Shown one piece after another: positions 31,595 through 39,558 of a DNA stretch of 54,856 nucleotides (the first letter of the stretch is position 1; each line of letters starts with the position of its first letter). Origin of the DNA: Candidatus Tanganyikabacteria bacterium (lineage in GTDB: Bacteria > Cyanobacteriota > Sericytochromatia > S15B-MN24 > VGJW01); assembly GCA_016867235.1 (NCBI GenBank), contig VGJY01000007.1, positions 1 to 54,856 on the forward strand, in the 5' to 3' direction. The notes beneath the pieces were generated by a model, which did no database searches, was not told where the DNA came from, and saw only the letters and a list, made by a program, of their open reading frames with translations. Both the position numbers and the translations under genes were made by a program.

Positions 31595-32765
31595 GAGCGA
31601 GAGCCCGCAAAGCGCTCTCCGGATCGAGGGGATCCCCGGCGATCTCCCCGCGAAGCTGTCCGACCTGCTGGCGACCAACCAGCGCCTGTGCCGGGCAAGC
31701 GGCCTCACCGACGTCGCCCGCCGCAAGATGAAGTTCCAAGCGCTCGTCGGGGCGCTCGAGAAGAAGCGGGAGGCAGCGCGCAAGGAAGCCTGGGAGTGCA
31801 CCGACGGGGAGCGGCGCGGCGAGCCGGGGGCCCGGGAGCGCGCCGCGGATCGCCTGGGGGATGCGGCGCGGCTCGACGCCGAGTTGCACGCGGCGCGCCA
31901 GGAGCTGTCGCAGCTGCCAGCCTCGCTCCGGCAACTGCGAAAGCGCCCCGACATCGAGGCCGTGCGGTCGCAGATAGCCAGGCTCCTGGAGCCCTGGTGC
32001 GCCAGGTATCTCGCCGGGCGCAACGCGACCGAAGGCCGCGACTCCCAGAGCGCCAAGATCGGCGAGGCCGATCGGGCCGACCTGGTGGCGCTGTTGCAGG
32101 AGAAACTGGTCGTGGCCCTCGACGACTTCAATCCGCGGGCGACCGCCGGGGCGAGCGATCGACGATCGCCCGCCGATCCGGACAAGGCGGCCGGTCTGTT
32201 CCTGCTGGGCTGGTGCAAGACCGTCCTCAACAACCTGTCGCATGACTGGCGCATCGCCCGGGGCTTTCAGCCCAGGAAGTCGGAGGTGATAGACCCGGAG
32301 GACGGCAGCGTGGTGGTGCGCGAGTCGTGGCGGCCGCGCTGGGAGCAGGAACCTGCCCACGGCGAGGAGTATTCGCTGGATCAGTGGCTCGACCCGCAGG
32401 CGGCGGGAGACCAGGGCCGGGCGGTAGCGCAGACGCACCGGGCGCTGCTGCTCGAGGGCCTCGACCGGCACATCCGGGAAATCGACGCGCGCAAGCCCGG
32501 GCGCAAGTTGCGGGAGGTCCTCTACCTCGGAAAGATCCTGGGTTGGCGGCAGGCCGACATCGGCCGGCGAGTCGGCTGCGTCCAGTGCGAAGCGTCGAAG
32601 CGGTTCTGGGAAATGCTGTCCGCCATCGTAGCCTGGGTGAAGGCAGAAGACGCCGACTTCGCCAATCCCGCGGACCTCGACTGGCTGATCCACAACCTCG
32701 ACTGGTCAGACTTGCACGCCGCCATGCGCCTTGCTCCGCCGGTGAATGCGGGTGATCGCCCCTAG
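31587..32765 (+). CDS. Sigma-70-like regulatory protein (module A)
   Basis: The 392-residue protein starts at ATG 31587, overlapping the DUF1822 stop; a GTG at 31584 is possible. A charged coiled-coil-like N-terminus (about 40-110) precedes a segment with WCKTVLNNLSHDWRIARGF. The C-terminus has a sigma region-4-like helix-turn-helix: KLREVLYLGKILGWRQADIG, then RRVGCVQCEASKRFWEML. Family assignment rests on this HTH and on neighbours. Region 2 is diverged, so DNA binding is likelier than full promoter melting. It overlaps the protease-ATPase gene by 20 nt. Confidence 0.6.
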   Translation: MSESESPQSALRIEGIPGDLPAKLSDLLATNQRLCRASGLTDVARRKMKFQALVGALEKKREAARKEAWECTDGERRGEPGARERAADRLGDAARLDAELHAARQELSQLPASLRQLRKRPDIEAVRSQIARLLEPWCARYLAGRNATEGRDSQSAKIGEADRADLVALLQEKLVVALDDFNPRATAGASDRRSPADPDKAAGLFLLGWCKTVLNNLSHDWRIARGFQPRKSEVIDPEDGSVVVRESWRPRWEQEPAHGEEYSLDQWLDPQAAGDQGRAVAQTHRALLLEGLDRHIREIDARKPGRKLREVLYLGKILGWRQADIGRRVGCVQCEASKRFWEMLSAIVAWVKAEDADFANPADLDWLIHNLDWSDLHAAMRLAPPVNAGDRP

Positions 32766-35700
32766 CGCGAGGGTGGCGCGGCCCGACCTCGACGCCCTGG
32801 CCGATTACCTGGAGTGCCCCGGGCTCCCCTTCGACGGCTTGCGCGTGAGCTGGGAGCGCGCCCGCAGGTGCCCCCTTCCGGCAGAGGCCTGGCATGTCGC
32901 CAGGTCCTTGCTCGCGCTCTGCCCCGAAGTTGCCCGCGAACGGCTCGACGCGCTCGTGGCGGGAGCCGCCGACCTCCCCAGGCTGTTCCCGGCGGCGCTG
33001 GACTGGGACCGGCACTTCGGCCTGCGGCTCGCGCTCTGGGAACTCGCACGGGCCGAGGAGAGCGGCACCGAGCCTGTCGGGATTGCGGGCAACCCGCGGG
33101 CCTTCGAGTTTCGGGCCGGCGACCTGCTGGCGGCCCGCACCGCCGACGGATGGCTGGAAGAACGCGCTGGCATGCTGCTTGGTGGCGTCGAGACGGGTGT
33201 GCTCGCCACCCTCGGCGGCCACGGCCACTTCGAACCCGTGCGCCTGACCGCCTATCAGCCCCCGGTTTCGGCCGGCGCCGAGGCCGTCGGGATCCTGGGC
33301 GGCGGGCGGTGCGATCCGGCATTCCTGGCCGCGGCCGCGGAAGCCTGGGCGGCGGCCTGGGCCGCGGTCAGGCCCGGAGAGCCGGCGCCCGGGCTCGTGG
33401 TGTGGCTGGCGGCCGACGCCGCCCTGCGGGGCCGCTCGGCGGGCATGGTCTTCGCCGCGGCGGCCTGGGCGATCGCCCGGAAGCGGGATCTCGAGTGCGC
33501 CGCGTTCACCGGGGATTTCCGGGCCGGCAGATTCGCGAAGGTCGAGGGGATCGGCCCGAAGGCGCTGGCCGCGGAGGCCGCCGGGATGCGCTTCCTCTAC
33601 GTTCCGCAGGGCCTCAACGCCTTCCGGGCCGGCTCGTGCTTCCCCCGCGAAACCGTGGGCGTCGCGGGAATGGACGACCTCGTGTCGCGGCTCGATCACG
33701 AGCACCGGCAAGGGAGCGGCGATCTGGCGGCGCGCTGGGCGCCACCGCGCGCCGAGAGCCTGGCCTCCCTCGAGCGGCACCGGGATCCCTTCCCCTGGGA
33801 TCGCTTCGACCAGGTGGTGCCCGTGGACGTGGTCGCGGGAGAGGCGCGCGCCGACGCCCTGGATTGGCTGGCCTCGAGCACCGCGCACGTGCTGCTGGTG
33901 GGGCACGGCGGAGCGGGCAAGACCTCCCTTTTGGCATCAGCGGGATTGGCCGCGGTCTCCGGCGGCCGGACGGTCTACTTCCTCGAGGCCGGCACGTGGA
34001 TCGCGCCGGCGACCGGGCTCGCGCTCGTCGCATGGTGGCGCCGCGCCTCGCGAGACCTGGCGTGGCTCGTCGTGGATGGGCTCGACGAAGGCGGCTACCG
34101 GGACGAAGATCGATCGTGGCTTCCCGCCCTGCTCGCCGATCTCGCCGCGAGTTCGGCTCCCGGCTCACGCGTGATCCTCTCCAGCCGTCCCGACCGGTGG
34201 CGGGGCGGCGAAAGCCTGCAGCTCCAGGCGGCCGTGCGAAGGAGCTACGATCAAGCCGACGTCGCGTGCAGGCTGCCTGGCGATGCGCCCGAGGGCTGCA
34301 CGACGCCCCTGGCGTATCAGTGCTTCAAGTTCCTGGAGGCCACGCGGTTCGCGGCCGCCTCGCTGCCGCTCGGAGCTTTGCTGGCCGGCGTCGAGGGGCT
34401 GCTATGGGATCGCGAGGGTGCCCGGCGCGGATCCGCGGGCGATACGACCGACTGGCGGCGCCACGTGGGCGATCTCGCCCTGGGCATGGTGACGGCCGAC
34501 CGGCACGAACTTGGTCTGGCCGACCTTCCCGCGCAAGTGAAGCACTCCCGCGCGTTCTGGCAGCTCCCGTTCTTCAAGGCCGGCGCCGGCGGCCTGGCAT
34601 TCGCCGCGCCGCTCCTGCGGGACCACTTCGCTTCGGTGGAGCTCGAGCGCCGCGCCGCGGAGGGCCGGCACCTGCCCGACGTGTCGCCGCTCTCATGGGC
34701 CGATGCCCTGGGATTGCTCGCCGACCGCCGCCCTCCGGCACGGCGCGGAGCCCTCGCGGACCTCCTGGTTGCCGCCGCGCTGCACTTCCAGCGGCGCCGC
34801 GAACCCCGGCGGCGCGACGCCGTGGTGGCTCTGCTGCGGACCTGGGCGGGCAAGCTCGACGCGGCGCAGCTCGCGACCATGTCGCTGTGGGATGCCAAGG
34901 GCGCATACTACGGCGGACGGTACGGCGAGATGGCCGATCTGCTGCTCGAGGCCGGCCGGCTGCGCGACCTCGAGTCGTTTCCGGCCGTGGCCGCGCAGAT
35001 CGCGCAGCAGTTCGGCTCGGCCTTGCTGGATCTCAACGAGCTCCATGCCGCGCGGACGCTGCTAGACCTGGCGCAGCGCCTGATTCCGGACCACGAGGGG
35101 GTGCTCGCTTCGGAAATCGCCGGCACGGCGGGAAGGTTGGCCCTCAAGGAAGGCCAGGTCGCCGGGGCGATCGATTCGTTCGCGGCGAAGCTGCGGGCAC
35201 ATGCCGCCGCCGATCTGGCCGACCAGGTTTGCCGCGATCGCAACGACCTGGTCCTGGCGCTCGCGGTGGCGCTTCGCCTGGCCCCCCCCGGGGAGCGCCG
35301 GATCGCCGAGGATGGCCTGCGGGAAGCGTTCGGCAAGGCCCTGGCGTCCCACGAAGAGCTCCAGGCGGCCGGCTACGGGGATCAGGCCCTCAACGTCTCT
35401 TACCTCTACCGGAATCTGGCATGTGCGCTGCCGGCCGTTGCAGAGAGTCTCCGCTTCGGTGTCTGGGTCGCGACCACCGTCGAGGGCGGCCTCGCCTTCC
35501 TCGATCGCCACGGCCTGGCCGATCAGCCCGAGGCCGCTTTCATCGGCCTGCAGCTCGGCGCCCACTTGGCCGCGGCCGGCCGGGCGGATCGGGGAGCATC
35601 GTTGCTCGCGAATGCCCACGCCGCGCTGGCACGGGACCACTTCCGGCTGGAAGCGGCGTGCGCCGCCTACCTGCTGCAAGATCTGGGGCGGCCGGTCGAT

Positions 35701-35880
35701 CCGCTGGCTCACGTGGCCGACATGCGGGCGCAACGCGACCGGGTCTTCGCGGCCGCCGAGCGCTGGCTGGCGGGGGATCTGGAGGCGGACCCGCGCTTCT
35801 GGGAATCGCCGTGGGCTACCGGCAAGCGGCCGGAAGCGGGTTGGAGCGCGGCATTCCGGAAGCTGATCCTGTTCGAGTAG
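32746..35880 (+). CDS. Lon-type (S16) protease domain fused to STAND/NACHT-like ATPase (module A)
   Basis: The 1044-residue protein starts at ATG 32746, 20 nt inside the sigma-like gene. Residues about 210-300 match the Lon proteolytic domain: GRSAG with Ser231, TGDFRAGRFAKVEGIG, and GPKALAAEAAG with Lys272, the Ser/Lys dyad. A P-loop ATPase follows: Walker A GHGGAGKTS (386-394), Walker B WLVVDGLDE (440-448), and RVILSSRPDRW as the sensor strand, as in NACHT/STAND proteins. The rest (about 550-1044) is helical, TPR-like. Unlike Lon, the protease precedes the ATPase and the ATPase is not AAA+. I infer a signal-triggered protease; the target is unknown. Confidence 0.75.
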   Translation: MRVIAPSARVARPDLDALADYLECPGLPFDGLRVSWERARRCPLPAEAWHVARSLLALCPEVARERLDALVAGAADLPRLFPAALDWDRHFGLRLALWELARAEESGTEPVGIAGNPRAFEFRAGDLLAARTADGWLEERAGMLLGGVETGVLATLGGHGHFEPVRLTAYQPPVSAGAEAVGILGGGRCDPAFLAAAAEAWAAAWAAVRPGEPAPGLVVWLAADAALRGRSAGMVFAAAAWAIARKRDLECAAFTGDFRAGRFAKVEGIGPKALAAEAAGMRFLYVPQGLNAFRAGSCFPRETVGVAGMDDLVSRLDHEHRQGSGDLAARWAPPRAESLASLERHRDPFPWDRFDQVVPVDVVAGEARADALDWLASSTAHVLLVGHGGAGKTSLLASAGLAAVSGGRTVYFLEAGTWIAPATGLALVAWWRRASRDLAWLVVDGLDEGGYRDEDRSWLPALLADLAASSAPGSRVILSSRPDRWRGGESLQLQAAVRRSYDQADVACRLPGDAPEGCTTPLAYQCFKFLEATRFAAASLPLGALLAGVEGLLWDREGARRGSAGDTTDWRRHVGDLALGMVTADRHELGLADLPAQVKHSRAFWQLPFFKAGAGGLAFAAPLLRDHFASVELERRAAEGRHLPDVSPLSWADALGLLADRRPPARRGALADLLVAAALHFQRRREPRRRDAVVALLRTWAGKLDAAQLATMSLWDAKGAYYGGRYGEMADLLLEAGRLRDLESFPAVAAQIAQQFGSALLDLNELHAARTLLDLAQRLIPDHEGVLASEIAGTAGRLALKEGQVAGAIDSFAAKLRAHAAADLADQVCRDRNDLVLALAVALRLAPPGERRIAEDGLREAFGKALASHEELQAAGYGDQALNVSYLYRNLACALPAVAESLRFGVWVATTVEGGLAFLDRHGLADQPEAAFIGLQLGAHLAAAGRADRGASLLANAHAALARDHFRLEAACAAYLLQDLGRPVDPLAHVADMRAQRDRVFAAAERWLAGDLEADPRFWESPWATGKRPEAGWSAAFRKLILFE

Positions 35881-35891
35881 CGCGCCGGCGA

Positions 35892-36860
35892 TCACCGCTC
35901 GAAGCGGATGCCGCCGAACCGCACTTCCTCGAAGGGCAGGAAGTCCCAGTCGTAGTCGACTCGCGGCAGCAGGAGTTCGATCCAGTCGTAGCGGCTCACG
36001 TCGACCACCACCGGCAGCGCCGCGTCGAGGCGCTGGAGGGTGCCGTCGGCAAGCAGATTGCCGGCGGGATCCTTTAGCTGAAACGGCCGCGCGCGCTTGT
36101 CCGCAGGCGCCGCGTCGTCCACGGCGACCGAGAGCTTGAGCCGGCGGTACTTCTTGAGCAGTTCGACCTTGAGCGACCGGTCGAGCAGGCCCACGGCGTC
36201 CGGGAACGCGTTGCCCCGCACCTTGGCCTGGGCCTTGATGGCGTAGCGCCCGGCCAGGATCTTCACGTCCGCGATCGTCGCCGGCTGAGCGAAGGCTCCG
36301 CCGCCCGCGTCGCTCGCGCCGGGCTGGGGCGTGCCGATGGCGACGCTCGGCGGCCGGCTGTCCCGCGTCACGCGCCCGCGCACCAGCACGTCCCCGGTGG
36401 GGGTGTTGACGAAGATCTCGACGTCGACCGTCGTGCGCGCGCCGGCCTTGACCATCCCGGCCCCCGTCCCGGTCCCGAGCACCCCTTCATCCGCGTCCAG
36501 CAGCGTGATGGCCACGCCCACGGGACCTTCGGGCACGCCGGTGACCTCGACCGCGAACTGCTCGCCCGCCAGGCGCTGCGAGTCGTTGATGCTCCGCGGC
36601 AGCGTCGTGCCGTCGGCGAACCGGAAGAGGAGCTCGACGCGGGCGAGCTGCCCCGCCATCAGCAGCCCGCGGCTGCCCGGCAAAGTCATGGCGACGTTCC
36701 CGCCATCGGGCGTCGGACCCTGGATGTGAAACACGCCGCCGGCTCGGTCGGTGGCGGCCCCCGGGACGACGGCGACGCAGCCAGGCACGGCCAGCGCCGA
36801 CGCGGAGAGGGCGGCGACGGCCGCCGCGATACCGAGGTTCAGGGCGATGTTGGCCTTCAT
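35892..36860 (-). CDS. Hypothetical exported protein, beta-rich
   Basis: The ATG at 36860 gives MKANIALNLGIAAAVAALSASALAVPGCVAVVPG, a signal sequence with a possible but poor lipobox (VPGC); 322 aa. The mature part is beta-rich with Ser/Thr/Val strands and no motif I know. Its style resembles the lipoprotein at 8809-9729 (VLLDADEGVLG, RGRVTRDSRPPS). It converges with the protease-ATPase gene and diverges from the vWA lipoprotein gene across a spacer holding a strong palindrome. The longer frame upstream is a shadow of the vWA gene. Confidence 0.6.
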   Translation of the reverse strand: MKANIALNLGIAAAVAALSASALAVPGCVAVVPGAATDRAGGVFHIQGPTPDGGNVAMTLPGSRGLLMAGQLARVELLFRFADGTTLPRSINDSQRLAGEQFAVEVTGVPEGPVGVAITLLDADEGVLGTGTGAGMVKAGARTTVDVEIFVNTPTGDVLVRGRVTRDSRPPSVAIGTPQPGASDAGGGAFAQPATIADVKILAGRYAIKAQAKVRGNAFPDAVGLLDRSLKVELLKKYRRLKLSVAVDDAAPADKRARPFQLKDPAGNLLADGTLQRLDAALPVVVDVSRYDWIELLLPRVDYDWDFLPFEEVRFGGIRFER

Positions 36861-36918
36861 GGCGTTTTCCCTTTCCGGCGGACATCTCGCGCCAGCTCCC
36901 GAACGGCCGGCCGGGGGA

Positions 36919-36950
36919 GGGTATTCCCGCGGGACGTCCGCGGAATACCC
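36919..36950. promoter_or_regulatory. Palindrome in divergent spacer (candidate operator)
   Basis: GGGTATTCCCGCGG and CCGCGGAATACCC face each other around GACGT, a 13-bp inverted repeat with one bulged base. It sits between two divergent genes, 58 nt from one ATG and 53 nt from the other, where a shared repressor or activator site would lie. It could also be a transcript hairpin. Confidence 0.4.
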
Positions 36951-37003
36951 GAGCCTGTCGATCCGTACTGCATGTGAGCGATGACACGCCGAAAGGAGGC
37001 CAG

Positions 37004-37669
37004 ATGTCTGGCGTCGGAGGTCTGAAAGCGTCTTTGCTACTGACCCTGGGGGTCGCCAGCGCCGTCGTCGGGGGCTGCAGCAAGCAGCAGCCGGTCGCGG
37101 CGATCGCGTTGCTCGACTGCTCCGAGTCGAGCTGGCCGCATCGCCAGGGAAGCATCGCGGCGCTCCGCACGATCGCCCACGCCCTCGATCCGGTGCTCGA
37201 TCGGCTCGCCATCTACCGGATGACCGACACGATCTTCCCCATCTACCCGCGGCGCGAGCCCTCCGGCCGCGAGCTTGCGGCCGTCCTGGCTGCCTACTCG
37301 GACGGCGAGCGGTGGGACGAGCGCGGCACCGCGTACGGGGACGGGCTCGATCGGGTGTTGCGCGACGCTCGCGACGCGCAGCGCGGCGGCTATCGCACGG
37401 CCATCCTGGTGTTCGGCGACGGGGCCGACGAGCCGATCGCCCGCCCGCACGCCAACTTCGACCCGATCGATCCGGTTCGCTGGACCGATCCGTTGCGGGC
37501 CCTCGCGTCAAGCTCGGTGCTCGCGTTCATGTTCACGGAGCCGCGCCGGACCGACCATTTCCGTCCGCTGCTGGACGGCCTGGATAGAGATCGCGTGTTC
37601 GCCCTCAGCCCGGTGGCCATGAGCTCGCCCAAGGGACTGACAGCTATCATCCGCACGCTCGGGAGGTAA
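37004..37669 (+). CDS. vWA-like lipoprotein
   Basis: The ATG at 37004 with AAAGGAGG upstream gives a lipoprotein signal ending VVGGCSKQQ (Cys about 25); 221 aa. A vWA-like fold is suggested by the first strand with LLDCSESS (D-x-S-x-S), a later Thr (ERGTAYGDGLDRVL) and the strand AILVFGDGADEP. A MIDAS metal site is thus plausible. It is followed at 5 nt by the eight-TM protein, with which it probably works at the envelope. Confidence 0.7.
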   Translation: MSGVGGLKASLLLTLGVASAVVGGCSKQQPVAAIALLDCSESSWPHRQGSIAALRTIAHALDPVLDRLAIYRMTDTIFPIYPRREPSGRELAAVLAAYSDGERWDERGTAYGDGLDRVLRDARDAQRGGYRTAILVFGDGADEPIARPHANFDPIDPVRWTDPLRALASSSVLAFMFTEPRRTDHFRPLLDGLDRDRVFALSPVAMSSPKGLTAIIRTLGR

Positions 37670-37674
37670 GGAAC

Positions 37675-39534
37675 GTGAGCAACGACGTCTTTCCGACGCA
37701 ACGGTTTCCCGCGGCCGACGAGGCGGCCCGCCAGGCGCGGCGCGCCTACCGGGATCACCTGGGCTCGCCGCCCGATTCCGCCGCCGTCGACCGCGAGCTG
37801 CACGTCCGGCGCGAGACGCGTTTCCTCGACGGTCCCGACTCCCTGGGGCAGGTGCGATCGAGCGCCGGCCACGGCGCGGCCGAAGTCGAGGCGCTTCGCA
37901 CCGGCGTTCGCCCGCCGGAAGATCCCCTGGCCACCGACCGGGAAGACCTTCGCTCGCGCCGCGCCGTCCACGCCCTGGGCCTGTTCTTGCTCGGGACGTG
38001 GCTGTGCAGCGCCGCCGCGGTCGTGGCCGGGGCGGCGCTGGCTGCCGCCCTGGGCTGGGCCCAGCCGGTGTGGCTGTACCAGGTACTCGTCGCGGCCGGC
38101 GCGGGCGCTTTCGTCGCGCGGCTCGGCTATCTGACGGCGCGCGCGCTCCAGCTCAGGGACGAGTCCCGCACGAACGCCCGCGACATCCCCCCGCTCGGCA
38201 AGCTTGCGGATGCCTACGCCCACAGCGTGCTCGGTGCCGCGAGCGTCTCGACGCTGGCCGCCAACGAGGCTCGCAGGCTCGCCGAGAAGCTCGAGGCCTG
38301 GAAGCGGGAGCGCCTCTCCGGATTGTCTTGCGCCCAGATCGGCCGGGAACTCGCCGTCAGCCTGCTGCTGTTCGGCGGGGTGCTGGTGCCGCTGGCGTTG
38401 TCCGGCTACGCGGTGTTCGGTACCCGTCCGGCCCTGCAGTTCGTGCTGAGCTCGCTGTGTACCGTCCTGCCGGCGGTCCTGCTGGTGCGCTCGGTGCTCG
38501 CCACGGCGCCCCATACGCTGCAGATCCCCGAGGATCGGGACCTCCGCGAAGCCCACCTGGATGCGGTCGCCCGCGCCAAGGGCGAGCTGCTCCGGCTCGG
38601 CGAGGAGCGCGACGAAGTGCGTGCCGCGCAGCAAGCCGAACTGCGCAAGCGCGACCGCTCCAACAAGCTCGAGGCCCACCAGGAAAAGCTCAAGGTGTCG
38701 GCCGTGGTACGCGAGACTTTCGCGTCCTGGGAGCAGAAGCGCAAGGATCTCTTCGAGGCGCTGAAGGCCGCCCTGGGCGTCTGGGAAGCCGAGCGCGGCT
38801 TCACCGCGCCCGAGTGGGCCCTCATGCTGCGCGAGCAGAAGTACCAGGATCGGCTCGGGATCCTGCTGCTCGCCGCCACCGCGGTGACCTTGATCTTCGT
38901 CACCTATCCGGCGGCCATCGCGGTGTGCGCGATCTTCGGCATGCAGTTCCAGTACCTCGAATGGCTGGGCGGCCTGCGCGCCTCGATCATCTGGAGCCTC
39001 GCGTGGACGTTCATCCTCATCTACGCCGAAGTCACGTTGGTCAAGAGCCTGGTCCACCTCGCCGTCATCCGCTACCAGCGGCGGGTCCTGGAGTCCGGCT
39101 ACGAGCTGGGCGACCGCAAGGACGGCCTCCGCAACGAGGTCTGCGACGAGGACGAAGCCGGAATGCGCCGGCGCGGGCCCGTCACCTACCTCGTCATCGC
39201 GGTCTGCCTGATCGCCGCCGAATTCGGTTTCAACGTCGCCTACATGGCCATGTTCTCGGATTCCGACGCGGCGCTGCGCTATCTGCTGCCCATCGTCCCG
39301 TCCCTGGCGTTCTTGCTGCTCACCAAGCCGCTCGTCGACTACCAGTGGGCCAGTTTCTGGCTGCGCCGCGCCCTGGGCCGGAAGCTGTGGCAGCATCCCG
39401 AGCCCGAGGAAGTTCGCCTGGCGCTGGTCCCCAGCGAGACGGCCTACACGGTCCGGACCGTGGCGGAGGCGCCGCGGCACCAGAACGGCGTGAGCCCGGT
39501 CCGCCACCTCATCGACGAGCCGGCCAGGCAGTAG
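37675..39534 (+). CDS. Multi-pass membrane protein with central coiled coil
   Basis: A GTG start with AAGGA upstream opens a 619-residue protein. I count about eight hydrophobic segments in two groups of four (about 100-265 and 405-560), separated by a highly charged coiled-coil-like region (ELLRLGEERDEVRAAQQAELRKRDRSNKL in outline, about 290-390). The N-terminal 95 residues are soluble and charged. I do not recognise the family. Its tight coupling to the vWA lipoprotein suggests a membrane complex in which the vWA protein docks outside. Confidence 0.65.
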   Translation: MSNDVFPTQRFPAADEAARQARRAYRDHLGSPPDSAAVDRELHVRRETRFLDGPDSLGQVRSSAGHGAAEVEALRTGVRPPEDPLATDREDLRSRRAVHALGLFLLGTWLCSAAAVVAGAALAAALGWAQPVWLYQVLVAAGAGAFVARLGYLTARALQLRDESRTNARDIPPLGKLADAYAHSVLGAASVSTLAANEARRLAEKLEAWKRERLSGLSCAQIGRELAVSLLLFGGVLVPLALSGYAVFGTRPALQFVLSSLCTVLPAVLLVRSVLATAPHTLQIPEDRDLREAHLDAVARAKGELLRLGEERDEVRAAQQAELRKRDRSNKLEAHQEKLKVSAVVRETFASWEQKRKDLFEALKAALGVWEAERGFTAPEWALMLREQKYQDRLGILLLAATAVTLIFVTYPAAIAVCAIFGMQFQYLEWLGGLRASIIWSLAWTFILIYAEVTLVKSLVHLAVIRYQRRVLESGYELGDRKDGLRNEVCDEDEAGMRRRGPVTYLVIAVCLIAAEFGFNVAYMAMFSDSDAALRYLLPIVPSLAFLLLTKPLVDYQWASFWLRRALGRKLWQHPEPEEVRLALVPSETAYTVRTVAEAPRHQNGVSPVRHLIDEPARQ

Positions 39535-39558
39535 GGGAGGACTCGGGAGGTCTAGCCG

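Noticed and set aside
32814-36077. 1087-codon plus-strand open frame overlapping the protease-ATPase gene
   Set aside because: Arg/Gly/Ala-rich composition with no motif. It is an alternative-frame artefact of high GC, while the overlapping frame holds Lon and P-loop motifs.
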